Shown piece after piece: positions 12,055-20,188 of a stretch of 64,000 nt of DNA (the stretch's first letter is position 1; each line of letters begins with the position of its first letter). The DNA lies in NCBI RefSeq assembly GCF_026810445.1, contig NZ_CP113949.1, positions 744,001 to 808,000 on the forward strand. Reading direction: 5' to 3'. Made by a program: the position numbers and the translations under genes. The DNA comes from Pseudomonas sp. BSw22131. GTDB taxonomy: Bacteria > Pseudomonadota > Gammaproteobacteria > Pseudomonadales > Pseudomonadaceae. The notes under the pieces were generated by a model. That model did no database searches and was not told the DNA's origin. It saw nothing but the letters and a program-made list of their open reading frames with translations.

Positions 12055-12090
12055 GTCTTTGTCTGAGGAAAAATCATTCCTCAAAATGCA

Positions 12091-12117
12091 CAAAACCGAG
12101 CACTTGGCTCGGTTTTG
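12091..12117 (-). terminator. Bidirectional terminator between the chemoreceptor gene and tRNA-Leu
   Basis: CAAAACCGAGC (12091-12101) pairs with GCTCGGTTTTG (12107-12117), with A- and T-tracts on the two sides. It can end the tRNA on the minus strand and the chemoreceptor gene on the plus strand. Confidence 0.8.
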
Positions 12118-12123
12118 TAGGTT

Positions 12124-12210
12124 TGGTGCCCAGAAGAAGACTCGAACTTCCACGACCTTGCGGTCACCAGCACCTGAAGCTGGCGTGTCTACCAATTTCA
12201 CCATCTGGGC
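12124..12210 (-). tRNA. tRNA-Leu(CAG), copy 1
   Basis: The minus strand reads an 87-nt type II tRNA. The acceptor stem is GCCCAGA/TCTGGGC, with discriminator A and encoded CCA. The D-loop AATTGGTAGAC, anticodon stem-loop CCAGC-TTCAGGT-GCTGG (anticodon CAG, decoding CUG), long variable arm and TTCGAGTC T-loop are all present. It is identical to the second copy 210 bases away. Confidence 0.96.
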
Positions 12211-12385
12211 AATGCGCTGATTTAATTAGATTTATCGAGGCATTGCAACAGAAATTTAGCGCGCCTGAGCCAATCCCGTTGTGTTTATTTCGCCGATAAG
12301 CCAGGCAAAGAAGGGCGGGCTGTTCTACGCTTGGCCGAGCTTTGTTGGCAATACGGTAGAACCTAAAAGTCAGATGCCAGAAAAC

Positions 12386-12414
12386 ACAAAACCGAGCACG
12401 AGGCTCGGTTTTGT
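12386..12414 (-). terminator. Terminator after tRNA-Leu copy 2
   Basis: ACAAAACCGAGC (12386-12397) pairs with GCTCGGTTTTGT (12403-12414). On the minus strand it directly follows tRNA copy 2, so the two tRNA genes are separate transcription units or separated by a partial terminator. It is nearly the same hairpin as the one after copy 1. Confidence 0.8.
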
Positions 12415-12420
12415 TTGAAT

Positions 12421-12507
12421 TGGTGCCCAGAAGAAGACTCGAACTTCCACGACCTTGCGGTCACCAGCACCTGAAGCTGGCGTGTCTACCAATTTCACCA
12501 TCTGGGC
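12421..12507 (-). tRNA. tRNA-Leu(CAG), copy 2
   Basis: This 87-nt gene is base-for-base identical to copy 1, with encoded CCA and anticodon CAG. Its downstream terminator also resembles that of copy 1, so the duplication took in the tRNA and its terminator. Confidence 0.96.
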
Positions 12508-12722
12508 AAGTCGTTGATTTCAATAGACTAATCTTTCGATTTCAACTACAACGTGGCAGTGCCGTCGTTGTGGGGCGCATCTTACGGATGAGTTGCAAGG
12601 CTGTAAAGCCCCTCGTTATAAAATATTTTTGAAATAGCGATAACACCCAGCAAATGGTGTCTTCGCGTTTCAATCGGGTATATGCCAAACTAAATGCATA
12701 CAGATAAGGTGAACTCATTCTA

Positions 12723-15356
12723 ATGGCCGATTGGCAGTCCCTCGATCCCGAGGCCGCTCGTGAAGCGGAAAAATACGAAAACCCTATTCCCAGCCGTGAG
12801 CTGATTCTGCAGCATCTTGCCGAGCGCGGGTCGCCGGCCAGTCGCGAGCAGCTAGTCGAAGAGTTTGGCTTGACGACTGAAGATCAGTTCGAGGCCTTGC
12901 GTCGTCGCCTCCGCGCCATGGAGCGTGATGCGCAATTGATCTACACCCGTCGCGGGACCTACGCACCTGTGGACAAGCTTGACTTGATCCTCGGTCGCAT
13001 CAGTGGTCATCGTGACGGCTTTGGCTTCCTCATTCCCGATGACGGCTCTGATGATCTCTTCATGAGCCCGGCTCAGATGCGTCTGGTGTTCGACGGCGAC
13101 CGGGCGCTCGCACGCGTTTCCGGCCTTGACCGCCGTGGCCGTCGTGAAGGCGTGATCGTTGAAGTGATCTCCCGCGCCCACGAAACAGTGGTCGGACGTT
13201 ACTTCGAAGAAAGCGGCATCGGCTTCGTCATTCCGGATAACCCGAAAATCCAGCAGGAAGTGCTGGTGACTCCGGGCCGCAACAACAGCGCCAAGATCGG
13301 CCAGTTCGTCGAGGTGAAAATCACCCACTGGCCAACGCCGCGCTTCCAGCCGCAAGGCGACGTGGTTGAAGTGGTGGGCAATTACATGGCGCCCGGCATG
13401 GAAATCGATGTTGCGTTACGCACCTATGATATCCCGCACGTATGGCCTGAGGCCGTGCTTAAAGAAGCCGCCAAGCTCAAGCCCGAAGTGGAAGACAAGG
13501 ACAAGGAAAACCGCGTCGATCTGCGGCACCTGCCTTTCGTCACCATTGACGGCGAAGATGCTCGCGACTTCGACGATGCGGTTTATTGCGAAGCCAAGCC
13601 AGGCAAGTTGCGCCTGTTCTCGGGTGGCTGGAAGCTTTACGTCGCGATCGCTGACGTCTCCAGTTATGTGAAGCTCGGTTCTGCTCTGGACACCGAATCC
13701 CAGGTGCGGGGCAACTCCGTCTATTTCCCTGAGCGCGTCATTCCGATGCTGCCGGAGCAATTGTCCAACGGCCTTTGCTCGCTGAACCCTCACGTTGATC
13801 GTCTGGCCATGGTGTGTGAGATGACCATCTCCAAAACCGGCGAAATGACTGATTACGTGTTCTACGAAGCGGTTATTCATTCCCATGCGCGCCTGACCTA
13901 CAACAAGGTCAGCACGATTCTTGAGCATTCGAAAACGGCTGAAGCCAAGCAGCTTCGTGGTGAGTACGGCGATGTCGTGCCGGACCTGAAGCAGCTTTAT
14001 GCGCTCTACAAGGTGCTGCTGGGCGCACGTCACACGCGGGGTGCGATCGATTTTGAAACGCAGGAAACCCGAATCATCTTCGGCACCGAGCGCAAAATTG
14101 CTGAAATCCGTCCCACCACACGCAACGATGCTCACAAGCTGATCGAGGAATGCATGCTGGCGGCGAACGTCGCCACGGCCGAGTTCCTCAAGAAGCATGA
14201 GATTCCTGCGCTCTATCGCGTTCACGATGGCCCGCCGCCAGAGCGTCTGGAGAAACTTCGTGGGTTTCTCGGCGAGCTGGGTTTGTCCTTGCACAAAGGC
14301 AAGGACGGTCCATCACCGAAGGATTATCAGGCGCTTCTTGAAACCATCAAGGATCGCCCGGATTTCCATCTGATTCAGACCGTCATGCTGCGCTCTTTGA
14401 GTCAGGCGGTTTACAGCTCGGATAATCAAGGCCACTTCGGGCTGAATTACGAGGCGTATACGCACTTTACTTCGCCTATCCGTCGCTACCCGGACCTGCT
14501 CACGCATCGTGCGATCCGTAGCGTGATCCGCTCCAAGCAAGACACGCCGCACGTTCGCCGGGCTGGCGCGACCATGATTCCGAAGGCGCGCATTTATCCG
14601 TACAACGAAGCAGCGCTCGAGCAGTTGGGCGAGCAGTGCTCCATGAGTGAGCGTCGGGCCGATGAGGCCACGCGCGACGTGGTCAACTGGCTCAAGTGCG
14701 AGTTCATGAAAGATCGCGTCGGTGAGTCTTTCCCAGGTGTGATCACCGCGGTCACTGGTTTTGGTCTGTTCGTAGAGCTGACTGATATCTATGTCGAAGG
14801 GTTGGTTCACGTTACGGCACTGCCTGGCGATTACTATCATTTCGACCCGGTTCATCACCGTCTGGCAGGCGAGCGTACCGGTCGCAGTTTCCGCTTGGGA
14901 GACACTGTCGAGGTCCGCGTCATGCGCGTTGACCTGGATGAGCGCAAGATTGACTTCGAGATGTCGGAAAAAACCACGAGTGCTCCCGTCGGCCGCAAGC
15001 GTCGTACATCCGAGCCAACTGCTACGCCCGCTGAAGCGGAGAAAACTGCAGCGCCTGCTAAAAACGCGCGCCGCAACACTTCGTCCAAGGCCAAGGCGCC
15101 TGCTGCAACCGAGGCCTATCGGCCAAGTGATGCAGCGGCAAAGAACGCAGAAGTTCGTAAAAGCCGGGAGTTGAAGAAAGCTCTGCTGGCAGAAGCGAAG
15201 GGCGGTAGCAAGGCGTCGTCGGGAAAGTCGAGTAGTGCGGGCACGGACTCGCCTGCCACCGGCAAAACCAGCAAACATCGTAAGGGCTCGTCGAAAACGG
15301 GCTCCGCTCCAACGGCCAGCAGTGGCGGGGCGCGTAAACCTAAGGCCAAGTCATGA
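12723..15356 (+). CDS. rnr: Ribonuclease R
   Basis: RNase R is a processive 3'-5' exoribonuclease that degrades structured RNA and takes part in rRNA quality control. The 877-aa protein has an N-terminal winged-helix domain (residues ~20-90), cold-shock OB domains, the RNB catalytic domain with the Asp cluster in ITIDGEDARDFDDAVY-type sequence (here TIDGEDARDFDDAVYCE), an S1 domain (GVITAVTGFGLFVEL) and a long Lys/Ala/Ser-rich basic tail from about residue 750. The stop overlaps the rlmB start (ATGA). Confidence 0.96.
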   Translation: MADWQSLDPEAAREAEKYENPIPSRELILQHLAERGSPASREQLVEEFGLTTEDQFEALRRRLRAMERDAQLIYTRRGTYAPVDKLDLILGRISGHRDGFGFLIPDDGSDDLFMSPAQMRLVFDGDRALARVSGLDRRGRREGVIVEVISRAHETVVGRYFEESGIGFVIPDNPKIQQEVLVTPGRNNSAKIGQFVEVKITHWPTPRFQPQGDVVEVVGNYMAPGMEIDVALRTYDIPHVWPEAVLKEAAKLKPEVEDKDKENRVDLRHLPFVTIDGEDARDFDDAVYCEAKPGKLRLFSGGWKLYVAIADVSSYVKLGSALDTESQVRGNSVYFPERVIPMLPEQLSNGLCSLNPHVDRLAMVCEMTISKTGEMTDYVFYEAVIHSHARLTYNKVSTILEHSKTAEAKQLRGEYGDVVPDLKQLYALYKVLLGARHTRGAIDFETQETRIIFGTERKIAEIRPTTRNDAHKLIEECMLAANVATAEFLKKHEIPALYRVHDGPPPERLEKLRGFLGELGLSLHKGKDGPSPKDYQALLETIKDRPDFHLIQTVMLRSLSQAVYSSDNQGHFGLNYEAYTHFTSPIRRYPDLLTHRAIRSVIRSKQDTPHVRRAGATMIPKARIYPYNEAALEQLGEQCSMSERRADEATRDVVNWLKCEFMKDRVGESFPGVITAVTGFGLFVELTDIYVEGLVHVTALPGDYYHFDPVHHRLAGERTGRSFRLGDTVEVRVMRVDLDERKIDFEMSEKTTSAPVGRKRRTSEPTATPAEAEKTAAPAKNARRNTSSKAKAPAATEAYRPSDAAAKNAEVRKSRELKKALLAEAKGGSKASSGKSSSAGTDSPATGKTSKHRKGSSKTGSAPTASSGGARKPKAKS

Positions 15357-16111
15357 GTCTGGAAAAAATCTACGGCGTTCATTCCGTAGAAGCGCTATTG
15401 CGTCACCACCCTAAGCGGGTCAAACAGGTCTGGCTTGCTGAAGGGCGCAACGACCCTCGTGTTCAAGTGTTGGTCGAGTTAGCCACCCAGAACAAGGTGT
15501 CCATCGGCCAGGCCGAGCGCCGCGAAATGGACGTATGGGTCGAGGGCGTTCACCAGGGTGTTGTCGCTGAAGTGAGCCCGAGCCAGGTTTGGGGCGAGGC
15601 AATGCTCGACGAGCTGCTGGATCGCACCGAAGGTGCTCCTTTGCTTTTGGTGCTGGATGGTGTGACCGATCCTCACAATCTTGGCGCTTGCCTGCGTACT
15701 GCCGATGCTGCAGGTGCGCTGGCCGTGATTGTGCCCAAGGACAAGTCTGCAACGTTGACCCCGACCGTGCGCAAAGTGGCATGCGGCGCGGCGGAGGTGA
15801 TTCCGCTGGTGGCGGTCACCAATCTTGCGCGCACCCTGGAAAAACTTCAGCAGCGCGGTCTGTGGGTCGTCGGTACTGCGGGGGAGGCTGAGCAAGAGTT
15901 GTATCAGCAGGACCTCACGGGGCCGACGATTCTGATCATGGGTGCGGAAGGCAAGGGCATGCGGCGTTTGACGCGCGAGCACTGTGATTACCTGGTGCGC
16001 TTGCCAATGGCAGGTAGCGTCAGCAGCCTGAACGTGTCTGTGGCGACAGGCGTCTGCCTGTTCGAGGCCCTGCGTCAGCGCAGCGTGAAGGCCACCGCTT
16101 CGCGGAAGTAA
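15353..16111 (+). CDS. rlmB: 23S rRNA (guanosine-2'-O)-methyltransferase RlmB
   Basis: RlmB methylates the 2'-O of G2251 in the ribosomal P-loop of 23S rRNA. The 252-aa SPOUT enzyme shows an N-terminal L30e-like substrate-binding domain (IYGVHSVEALL) and the three SpoU motifs: LDGVTDPHNLGACLRTADA, LIMGAEGKGM and LPMAGSVSSLNVSVATG. The latter two form the knot that binds S-adenosylmethionine. It overlaps the rnr stop by four bases, so the two are co-translated. Confidence 0.95.
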   Translation: MSLEKIYGVHSVEALLRHHPKRVKQVWLAEGRNDPRVQVLVELATQNKVSIGQAERREMDVWVEGVHQGVVAEVSPSQVWGEAMLDELLDRTEGAPLLLVLDGVTDPHNLGACLRTADAAGALAVIVPKDKSATLTPTVRKVACGAAEVIPLVAVTNLARTLEKLQQRGLWVVGTAGEAEQELYQQDLTGPTILIMGAEGKGMRRLTREHCDYLVRLPMAGSVSSLNVSVATGVCLFEALRQRSVKATASRK

Positions 16112-16112
16112 C

Positions 16113-16174
16113 AAGCGGCGAGCTACAAGCCTCAAGCTAGAAGCGGCCCATGCTTAGCTTGTAGCTTGTAGCTT
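16113..16174. repeat. AGCTTGTAGCTT-type extragenic inverted repeat
   Basis: Imperfect inverted repeats built from AAGCTACAAGCT / AGCTTGTAGCTT units start right after the rlmB stop. The same motif reappears at 33095-33180, so this is a dispersed extragenic element. Confidence 0.7.
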
Positions 16175-16201
16175 CCATTGTACAAATATTCACCAATTGC
16201 C

Positions 16202-16230
16202 TTGCTTCCCTCAAGACCGTTCTCTACAAT
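16202..16230 (+). promoter_or_regulatory. Sigma70-type promoter for rpsF
   Basis: TTGCTT (16202-16207), a 17-base spacer and TACAAT (16225-16230) give a good housekeeping promoter about 110 bases before the rpsF ATG. Confidence 0.6.
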
Positions 16231-16268
16231 CGCGCCCCTTGCTGTGATGGCAGGTACTTATGTGCCTG

Positions 16269-16328
16269 ACACTGTGCAAGACAAACCAGTGTTATTCACT
16301 CCTTGTCTGACCGCTTTTGGCGGCAGGC
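16269..16328 (+). promoter_or_regulatory. Structured rpsF leader, possible S6:S18 autoregulatory element
   Basis: Two hairpins lie in the leader. ACACTG (16269-16274) pairs with CAGTGT (16287-16292). GTCTG-A-CCGC (16305-16314) pairs with GCGG-CAGGC (16320-16328) next to the ribosome binding site. AGACAA in the first loop can also pair with TTGTCT. In many bacteria the S6:S18 complex binds a CCG-containing hairpin in the rpsF leader; this one contains ACCG. The assignment is inference. Confidence 0.4.
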
Positions 16329-16349
16329 TACAACCCGTAAGGAGCATTC

Positions 16350-16775
16350 ATGCGTCATTACGAAATCATCTTTCTGGTTCACCCGGACCAGAGCGAGCAA
16401 GTCGGCGGCATGGTAGAGCGTTACACCAAGCTGATCGAAGAAGACGGCGGCAAGATCCACCGTCTGGAAGATTGGGGCCGTCGTCAACTGGCCTATGCAA
16501 TCAACAATGTTCACAAGGCTCACTACGTGATGCTGAACGTTGAATGCACTGGCAAGGCCCTGGCCGAGCTGGAAGACAACTTCCGTTACAACGATGCTGT
16601 GATCCGTAACCTTGTGATCCGTCGCGATGAAGCCGTTACTGGCCAGTCCGAAATGCTCAAGGCTGAAGAAAACCGCAGTGAGCGCCGTGAGCGTCGCGAC
16701 CGTCCTGAGCACTCCGACAGCGCCGATGGCGATGACGGCGACAACAGCGACAACAGCGATAACGCTGACGAGTAA
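16350..16775 (+). CDS. rpsF: 30S ribosomal protein S6
   Basis: S6 is a 141-aa small-subunit protein that binds 16S rRNA as a dimer with S18. The N-terminus [18 protein letters not shown] and [13 protein letters not shown] are characteristic. The C-terminal tail is long and acidic (repeated DNSDNS and final DE), a region that can be modified by glutamate ligation in other bacteria. TAAGGAGC precedes the ATG. It begins the rpsF-rpsR-DUF2232-rplI operon. Confidence 0.97.
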   Translation: MRHYEIIFLVHPDQSEQVGGMVERYTKLIEEDGGKIHRLEDWGRRQLAYAINNVHKAHYVMLNVECTGKALAELEDNFRYNDAVIRNLVIRRDEAVTGQSEMLKAEENRSERRERRDRPEHSDSADGDDGDNSDNSDNADE

Positions 16776-16803
16776 TCCACGGACCTTTTGAGGAGCCCAT
16801 TAC

Positions 16804-17034
16804 ATGGCACGTTTCTTCCGTCGTCGTAAATTCTGCCGCTTCACAGCTGAAAACGTGAAGGAGATCGATTACAAAGATCTCAACACTCTGAAAGCTTATG
16901 TATCTGAAACCGGCAAGATCGTTCCAAGCCGTATTACTGGTACCAAAGCTCGTTATCAGCGTCAGCTGGCTACCGCTATCAAGCGCGCCCGCTTCCTGGC
17001 CCTGCTGGCCTACACCGACAGCCACGGCCGCTGA
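16804..17034 (+). CDS. rpsR: 30S ribosomal protein S18
   Basis: The 76-aa protein has the family signature [17 protein letters not shown] and the basic C-terminal [20 protein letters not shown]. It sits 28 bases after rpsF behind GAGG, as in nearly all proteobacteria. Confidence 0.98.
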   Translation: MARFFRRRKFCRFTAENVKEIDYKDLNTLKAYVSETGKIVPSRITGTKARYQRQLATAIKRARFLALLAYTDSHGR

Positions 17035-17071
17035 GACCAGGTAGTCGACAAAGCAGTAAGGGATAGATCGC

Positions 17072-17968
17072 ATGCGCGCGTTGGCTGACTTCATCATGCG
17101 CGGCCGCATGCAGGCCATCCTCGTGATGGTTGGATGTGCGGCGTTGCCGCTGTTGTTTTGGGTAAGTGCTGCCGCAGGTTGCCTTGTGCTTCTGCGGCGC
17201 GGGCTGAGTGACGCCGTTGGCGTTCTCGCCTGGGCTCTGCTGCCGGCCTTGGTTTGGTGGTATTTCGGTGAACCTCGCACGCTAATGGTGTTGCTTGGTT
17301 CGCTCGGGTTGGCTGCGGTTCTGCGCGCCAGCGAGTCCTGGGTCCGCGTGCTGCTGGTCAGCGTGGCGGTTGGATTGTTGTACGCAGTGATTCTGGGAGC
17401 GGTGTTTCGCGAACCCATCGAAGCCATGGCGCTGGAGTTGCAAAAACTTCTGCCCCAGGTTTTGGGTGAGATCTACCAACAGATGTCGGTAGATGAGCGA
17501 GCGCGCCTCGGGGCACTGATTGCACCGGTCCTGATTGGCCTGATAGCGGCTTTGTTGCAAATCGTCAGCGTGTTGTGCCTGATTCTGGGGCGTTACTGGC
17601 AGGCGTTGCTGTACAACCCAGGCGGTTTCGGGCGCGAATTTCGCAGCCTGAGACTCCCGCGGGTGCCGATGCTGGTGCTGTTGGTGTGCATGCTGGTGGG
17701 GCCGAATTTTGGCCCGCAACTGGCGATGTTGACACCGCTTTGCAGCGTACCGCTGGTATTCGCAGGGCTGGCTCTAGTTCACGGGATGGTCGCTGTGAAG
17801 CGCTTGACCCGGTTCTGGCTGGTTGGGTTGTACGTAACGTTGTTGCTGTTCATGCAGCTGATCTATCCGTTGCTGGTGGTGTTTGCCATTGTCGACAGCC
17901 TGATTGATTTTCGCGGCCGTCTGGCGTCGAAAGATGCCGATAACGGTTCTGCGAACGGTGAAGGTTAA
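17072..17968 (+). CDS. DUF2232 family polytopic membrane protein
   Basis: This 298-aa very hydrophobic protein has about eight predicted membrane segments (for example [19 protein letters not shown] and [20 protein letters not shown]). It belongs to the DUF2232/YybS-like family commonly found between rpsR and rplI in Pseudomonas. Its function is unknown. Its position inside a ribosomal-protein operon implies co-expression with growth rate. The start ATG is preceded by TAAGGGATAG. Confidence 0.85.
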   Translation: MRALADFIMRGRMQAILVMVGCAALPLLFWVSAAAGCLVLLRRGLSDAVGVLAWALLPALVWWYFGEPRTLMVLLGSLGLAAVLRASESWVRVLLVSVAVGLLYAVILGAVFREPIEAMALELQKLLPQVLGEIYQQMSVDERARLGALIAPVLIGLIAALLQIVSVLCLILGRYWQALLYNPGGFGREFRSLRLPRVPMLVLLVCMLVGPNFGPQLAMLTPLCSVPLVFAGLALVHGMVAVKRLTRFWLVGLYVTLLLFMQLIYPLLVVFAIVDSLIDFRGRLASKDADNGSANGEG

Positions 17969-17988
17969 AGTTAAGAGGTTATTACCAA

Positions 17989-18435
17989 ATGGAACTGATC
18001 CTGCTGGAAAAAATCGCCAACCTGGGCAACCTGGGCGATAAAGTTAACGTTAAGGCCGGTTACGGTCGTAACTACCTGCTGCCATTCGGCAAAGCGACCG
18101 CTGCGACTGCTGCCAACCTGGCTGCTTTCGAAGAGCGTCGCGCCGAGCTTGAAAAAGCCGCTGCAGACAAAAAAGCTTCGGCCGAAACTCGCGCTGCCCA
18201 ACTGGCTGAGCTGGAAGTGACTATCACTGCCACTGCCGGTGACGAAGGCAAGCTGTTCGGTTCGATCGGTACTCACGACATCGCTGATGCACTCACCGCC
18301 TCTGGCGTTGAAGTTGCCAAAAGCGAAGTTCGTCTGCCGAACGGCACCATCCGTAACGTCGGCGAATTCGACGTTGCTGTGCACCTGCACAGCGATGTTG
18401 AAGCTACCGTCCGCGTTATTGTGGTGGCTGCTTAA
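17989..18435 (+). CDS. rplI: 50S ribosomal protein L9
   Basis: L9 (148 aa) binds the base of the L1 stalk in 23S rRNA. The N-terminal domain [19 protein letters not shown] and [13 protein letters not shown], the central helix rich in Ala/Glu/Lys and the C-terminal domain [19 protein letters not shown] are intact. AAGAGG is the ribosome binding site. A terminator follows at 18508. Confidence 0.98.
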   Translation: MELILLEKIANLGNLGDKVNVKAGYGRNYLLPFGKATAATAANLAAFEERRAELEKAAADKKASAETRAAQLAELEVTITATAGDEGKLFGSIGTHDIADALTASGVEVAKSEVRLPNGTIRNVGEFDVAVHLHSDVEATVRVIVVAA

Positions 18436-18507
18436 GCAGTTTGATTTCCGTACGTTTGTGCGGGAATCCAATCGTCTGGCGACTTGCGCGTCAGGCGGTT
18501 AACATCG

Positions 18508-18540
18508 GGCACGATCCTGTTTTCAGGTCGTGCCTTTTGT
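18508..18540 (+). terminator. Intrinsic terminator between rplI and dnaB
   Basis: GGCACGATCCTG (18508-18519) pairs with CAGGTCGTGCC (18524-18534), with one bulge, and is followed by TTTTGT. This separates dnaB from the ribosomal-protein operon. Confidence 0.8.
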
Positions 18541-18583
18541 CTTTCTGCGTATCCTGATTTTAAATCCCTGATTCTGTGTGGCC

Positions 18584-19978
18584 ATGAACGATATTTCCGC
18601 CCCTGAGCAATATGATCTGCAAACTGCCGCCCTGAAGGTGCCGCCGCATTCCATCGAGGCCGAACAGGCCGTGCTCGGTGGTTTGATGCTGGACAACAAC
18701 GCCTGGGAACGCGTGTTGGATCAAGTGTCGGATGGCGATTTCTATCGGCATGACCACCGTTTGATTTTTCGCGCCATTGCCAAGCTGGCTGACCAGAACA
18801 GTCCAATCGACGTAGTGACGCTCGCTGAGCAATTGGATAAAGAAGGCCAGACCTCTCAGGTAGGTGGTCTTGGTTATCTCAGTGAGCTGGCGAGAAACAT
18901 CCCCTCGGTCGCCAACATCAAGGCCTATGCGCAGATCGTTCGTGAGCGGGCGACCTTACGGCAACTGATCGGCATCAGTGCGGAAATTGCCGACAGCGCG
19001 TTCAATCCGGAAGGCCGGTCGGGCGCGGAGATTCTTGATGAAGCCGAGCGTCAGATTTTCCAGATCGCCGAAGCGCGTCCCAAGACCGGCGGTCCGGTCA
19101 GCGTAAACGACCTGCTGACCAAAGCCATTGATCGTATCGACACGCTCTTCAACACCGATAACGCGATCACGGGGCTCTCCACCGGCTACACCGACCTCGA
19201 CGGCATGACCAGTGGCTTGCAGCCGTCGGACCTGATCATTGTTGCCGGTCGTCCATCGATGGGTAAAACCACGTTTGCCATGAACCTGGTGGAAAACGCG
19301 GTGCTGCGCAGCGACAAGGCGGTGCTGGTCTACTCGCTGGAGATGCCAGGCGAATCGCTGATCATGCGTATGCTTTCGTCACTCGGGCGTATCGACCAGA
19401 CCAAAGTGCGTGCCGGCCGGCTTGAAGACGACGACTGGCCGCGCCTGACATCGGCGGTCAATCTACTCAACGACCGCAAGCTGTTCATCGACGACACCGC
19501 AGGTATCAGCCCTTCCGAGATGCGCGCGCGTACACGGCGCCTGGTTCGCGAGCACGGCGAGATCGGGCTGATCATGATCGACTACCTGCAGTTGATGCAG
19601 ATCCCGGGTTCTGGCGGTGATAACCGGACGAACGAGATTTCCGAAATTTCTCGCTCGCTCAAAGCCTTGGCCAAGGAATTCAATTGCCCGGTCGTAGCAC
19701 TGTCGCAGCTCAACCGTTCTCTCGAGCAGCGACCCAACAAGCGTCCTATCAACTCCGACTTGCGGGAATCCGGAGCGATCGAGCAGGATGCCGACGTCAT
19801 CATGTTCGTGTATCGGGATGAGGTGTATCACCCCGAAACCGAGCACAAGGGCATCGCGGAAATCATCATCGGCAAGCAGCGTAACGGCCCGATCGGAACC
19901 GCGCGGCTGGCCTTTATCGGCAAGTACACGCGTTTCGAAAACCTCGCGCCGGGCAGTTACAACTTCGACGACGAGTAA
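18584..19978 (+). CDS. dnaB: Replicative DNA helicase DnaB
   Basis: DnaB is the hexameric 5'-3' helicase of the replication fork. The 464-aa protein has the N-terminal DnaG-interacting domain (PPHSIEAEQAVLGGLML) and a RecA-like core with Walker A GRPSMGKTT near residue 222, Walker B LIMIDYLQLM and the late motif GKQRNGPIGT. I prefer ATG 18584 (MNDISAPEQYD) to the in-frame GTG six bases earlier. No intein interrupts the core. Confidence 0.96.
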   Translation: MNDISAPEQYDLQTAALKVPPHSIEAEQAVLGGLMLDNNAWERVLDQVSDGDFYRHDHRLIFRAIAKLADQNSPIDVVTLAEQLDKEGQTSQVGGLGYLSELARNIPSVANIKAYAQIVRERATLRQLIGISAEIADSAFNPEGRSGAEILDEAERQIFQIAEARPKTGGPVSVNDLLTKAIDRIDTLFNTDNAITGLSTGYTDLDGMTSGLQPSDLIIVAGRPSMGKTTFAMNLVENAVLRSDKAVLVYSLEMPGESLIMRMLSSLGRIDQTKVRAGRLEDDDWPRLTSAVNLLNDRKLFIDDTAGISPSEMRARTRRLVREHGEIGLIMIDYLQLMQIPGSGGDNRTNEISEISRSLKALAKEFNCPVVALSQLNRSLEQRPNKRPINSDLRESGAIEQDADVIMFVYRDEVYHPETEHKGIAEIIIGKQRNGPIGTARLAFIGKYTRFENLAPGSYNFDDE

Positions 19979-19990
19979 GGCATGGCGTAC

Positions 19991-20078
19991 CTGTAGCCAA
20001 CTTGTTGGCGAGACGCTTTGCCAGGCAATGCAAGGGCATCAGATGAAATTTCGTCTCGCGAACAAGTTCGCTCCTTCA
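19991..20078. repeat. REP-type inverted pair after dnaB
   Basis: An arm beginning CTGTAGCCAACTTGTTGGCG (19991) faces CGTCTCGCGAACAAGTTCGC (starts 20052). The same core, GCGAACAAGTTCGCTCC or close variants, recurs at 31846-31938 and 46577-46599. Confidence 0.75.
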
Positions 20079-20188
20079 GGGGGGAGTGTGTGGCATCAAT
20101 TTCCGACCACCGTCGTCGGACTTGATCAAAGTTTGTGCTATATTCCGCGCCCGCGATTTTTCCAACGTGCACACACGTAGGTTTTGAC

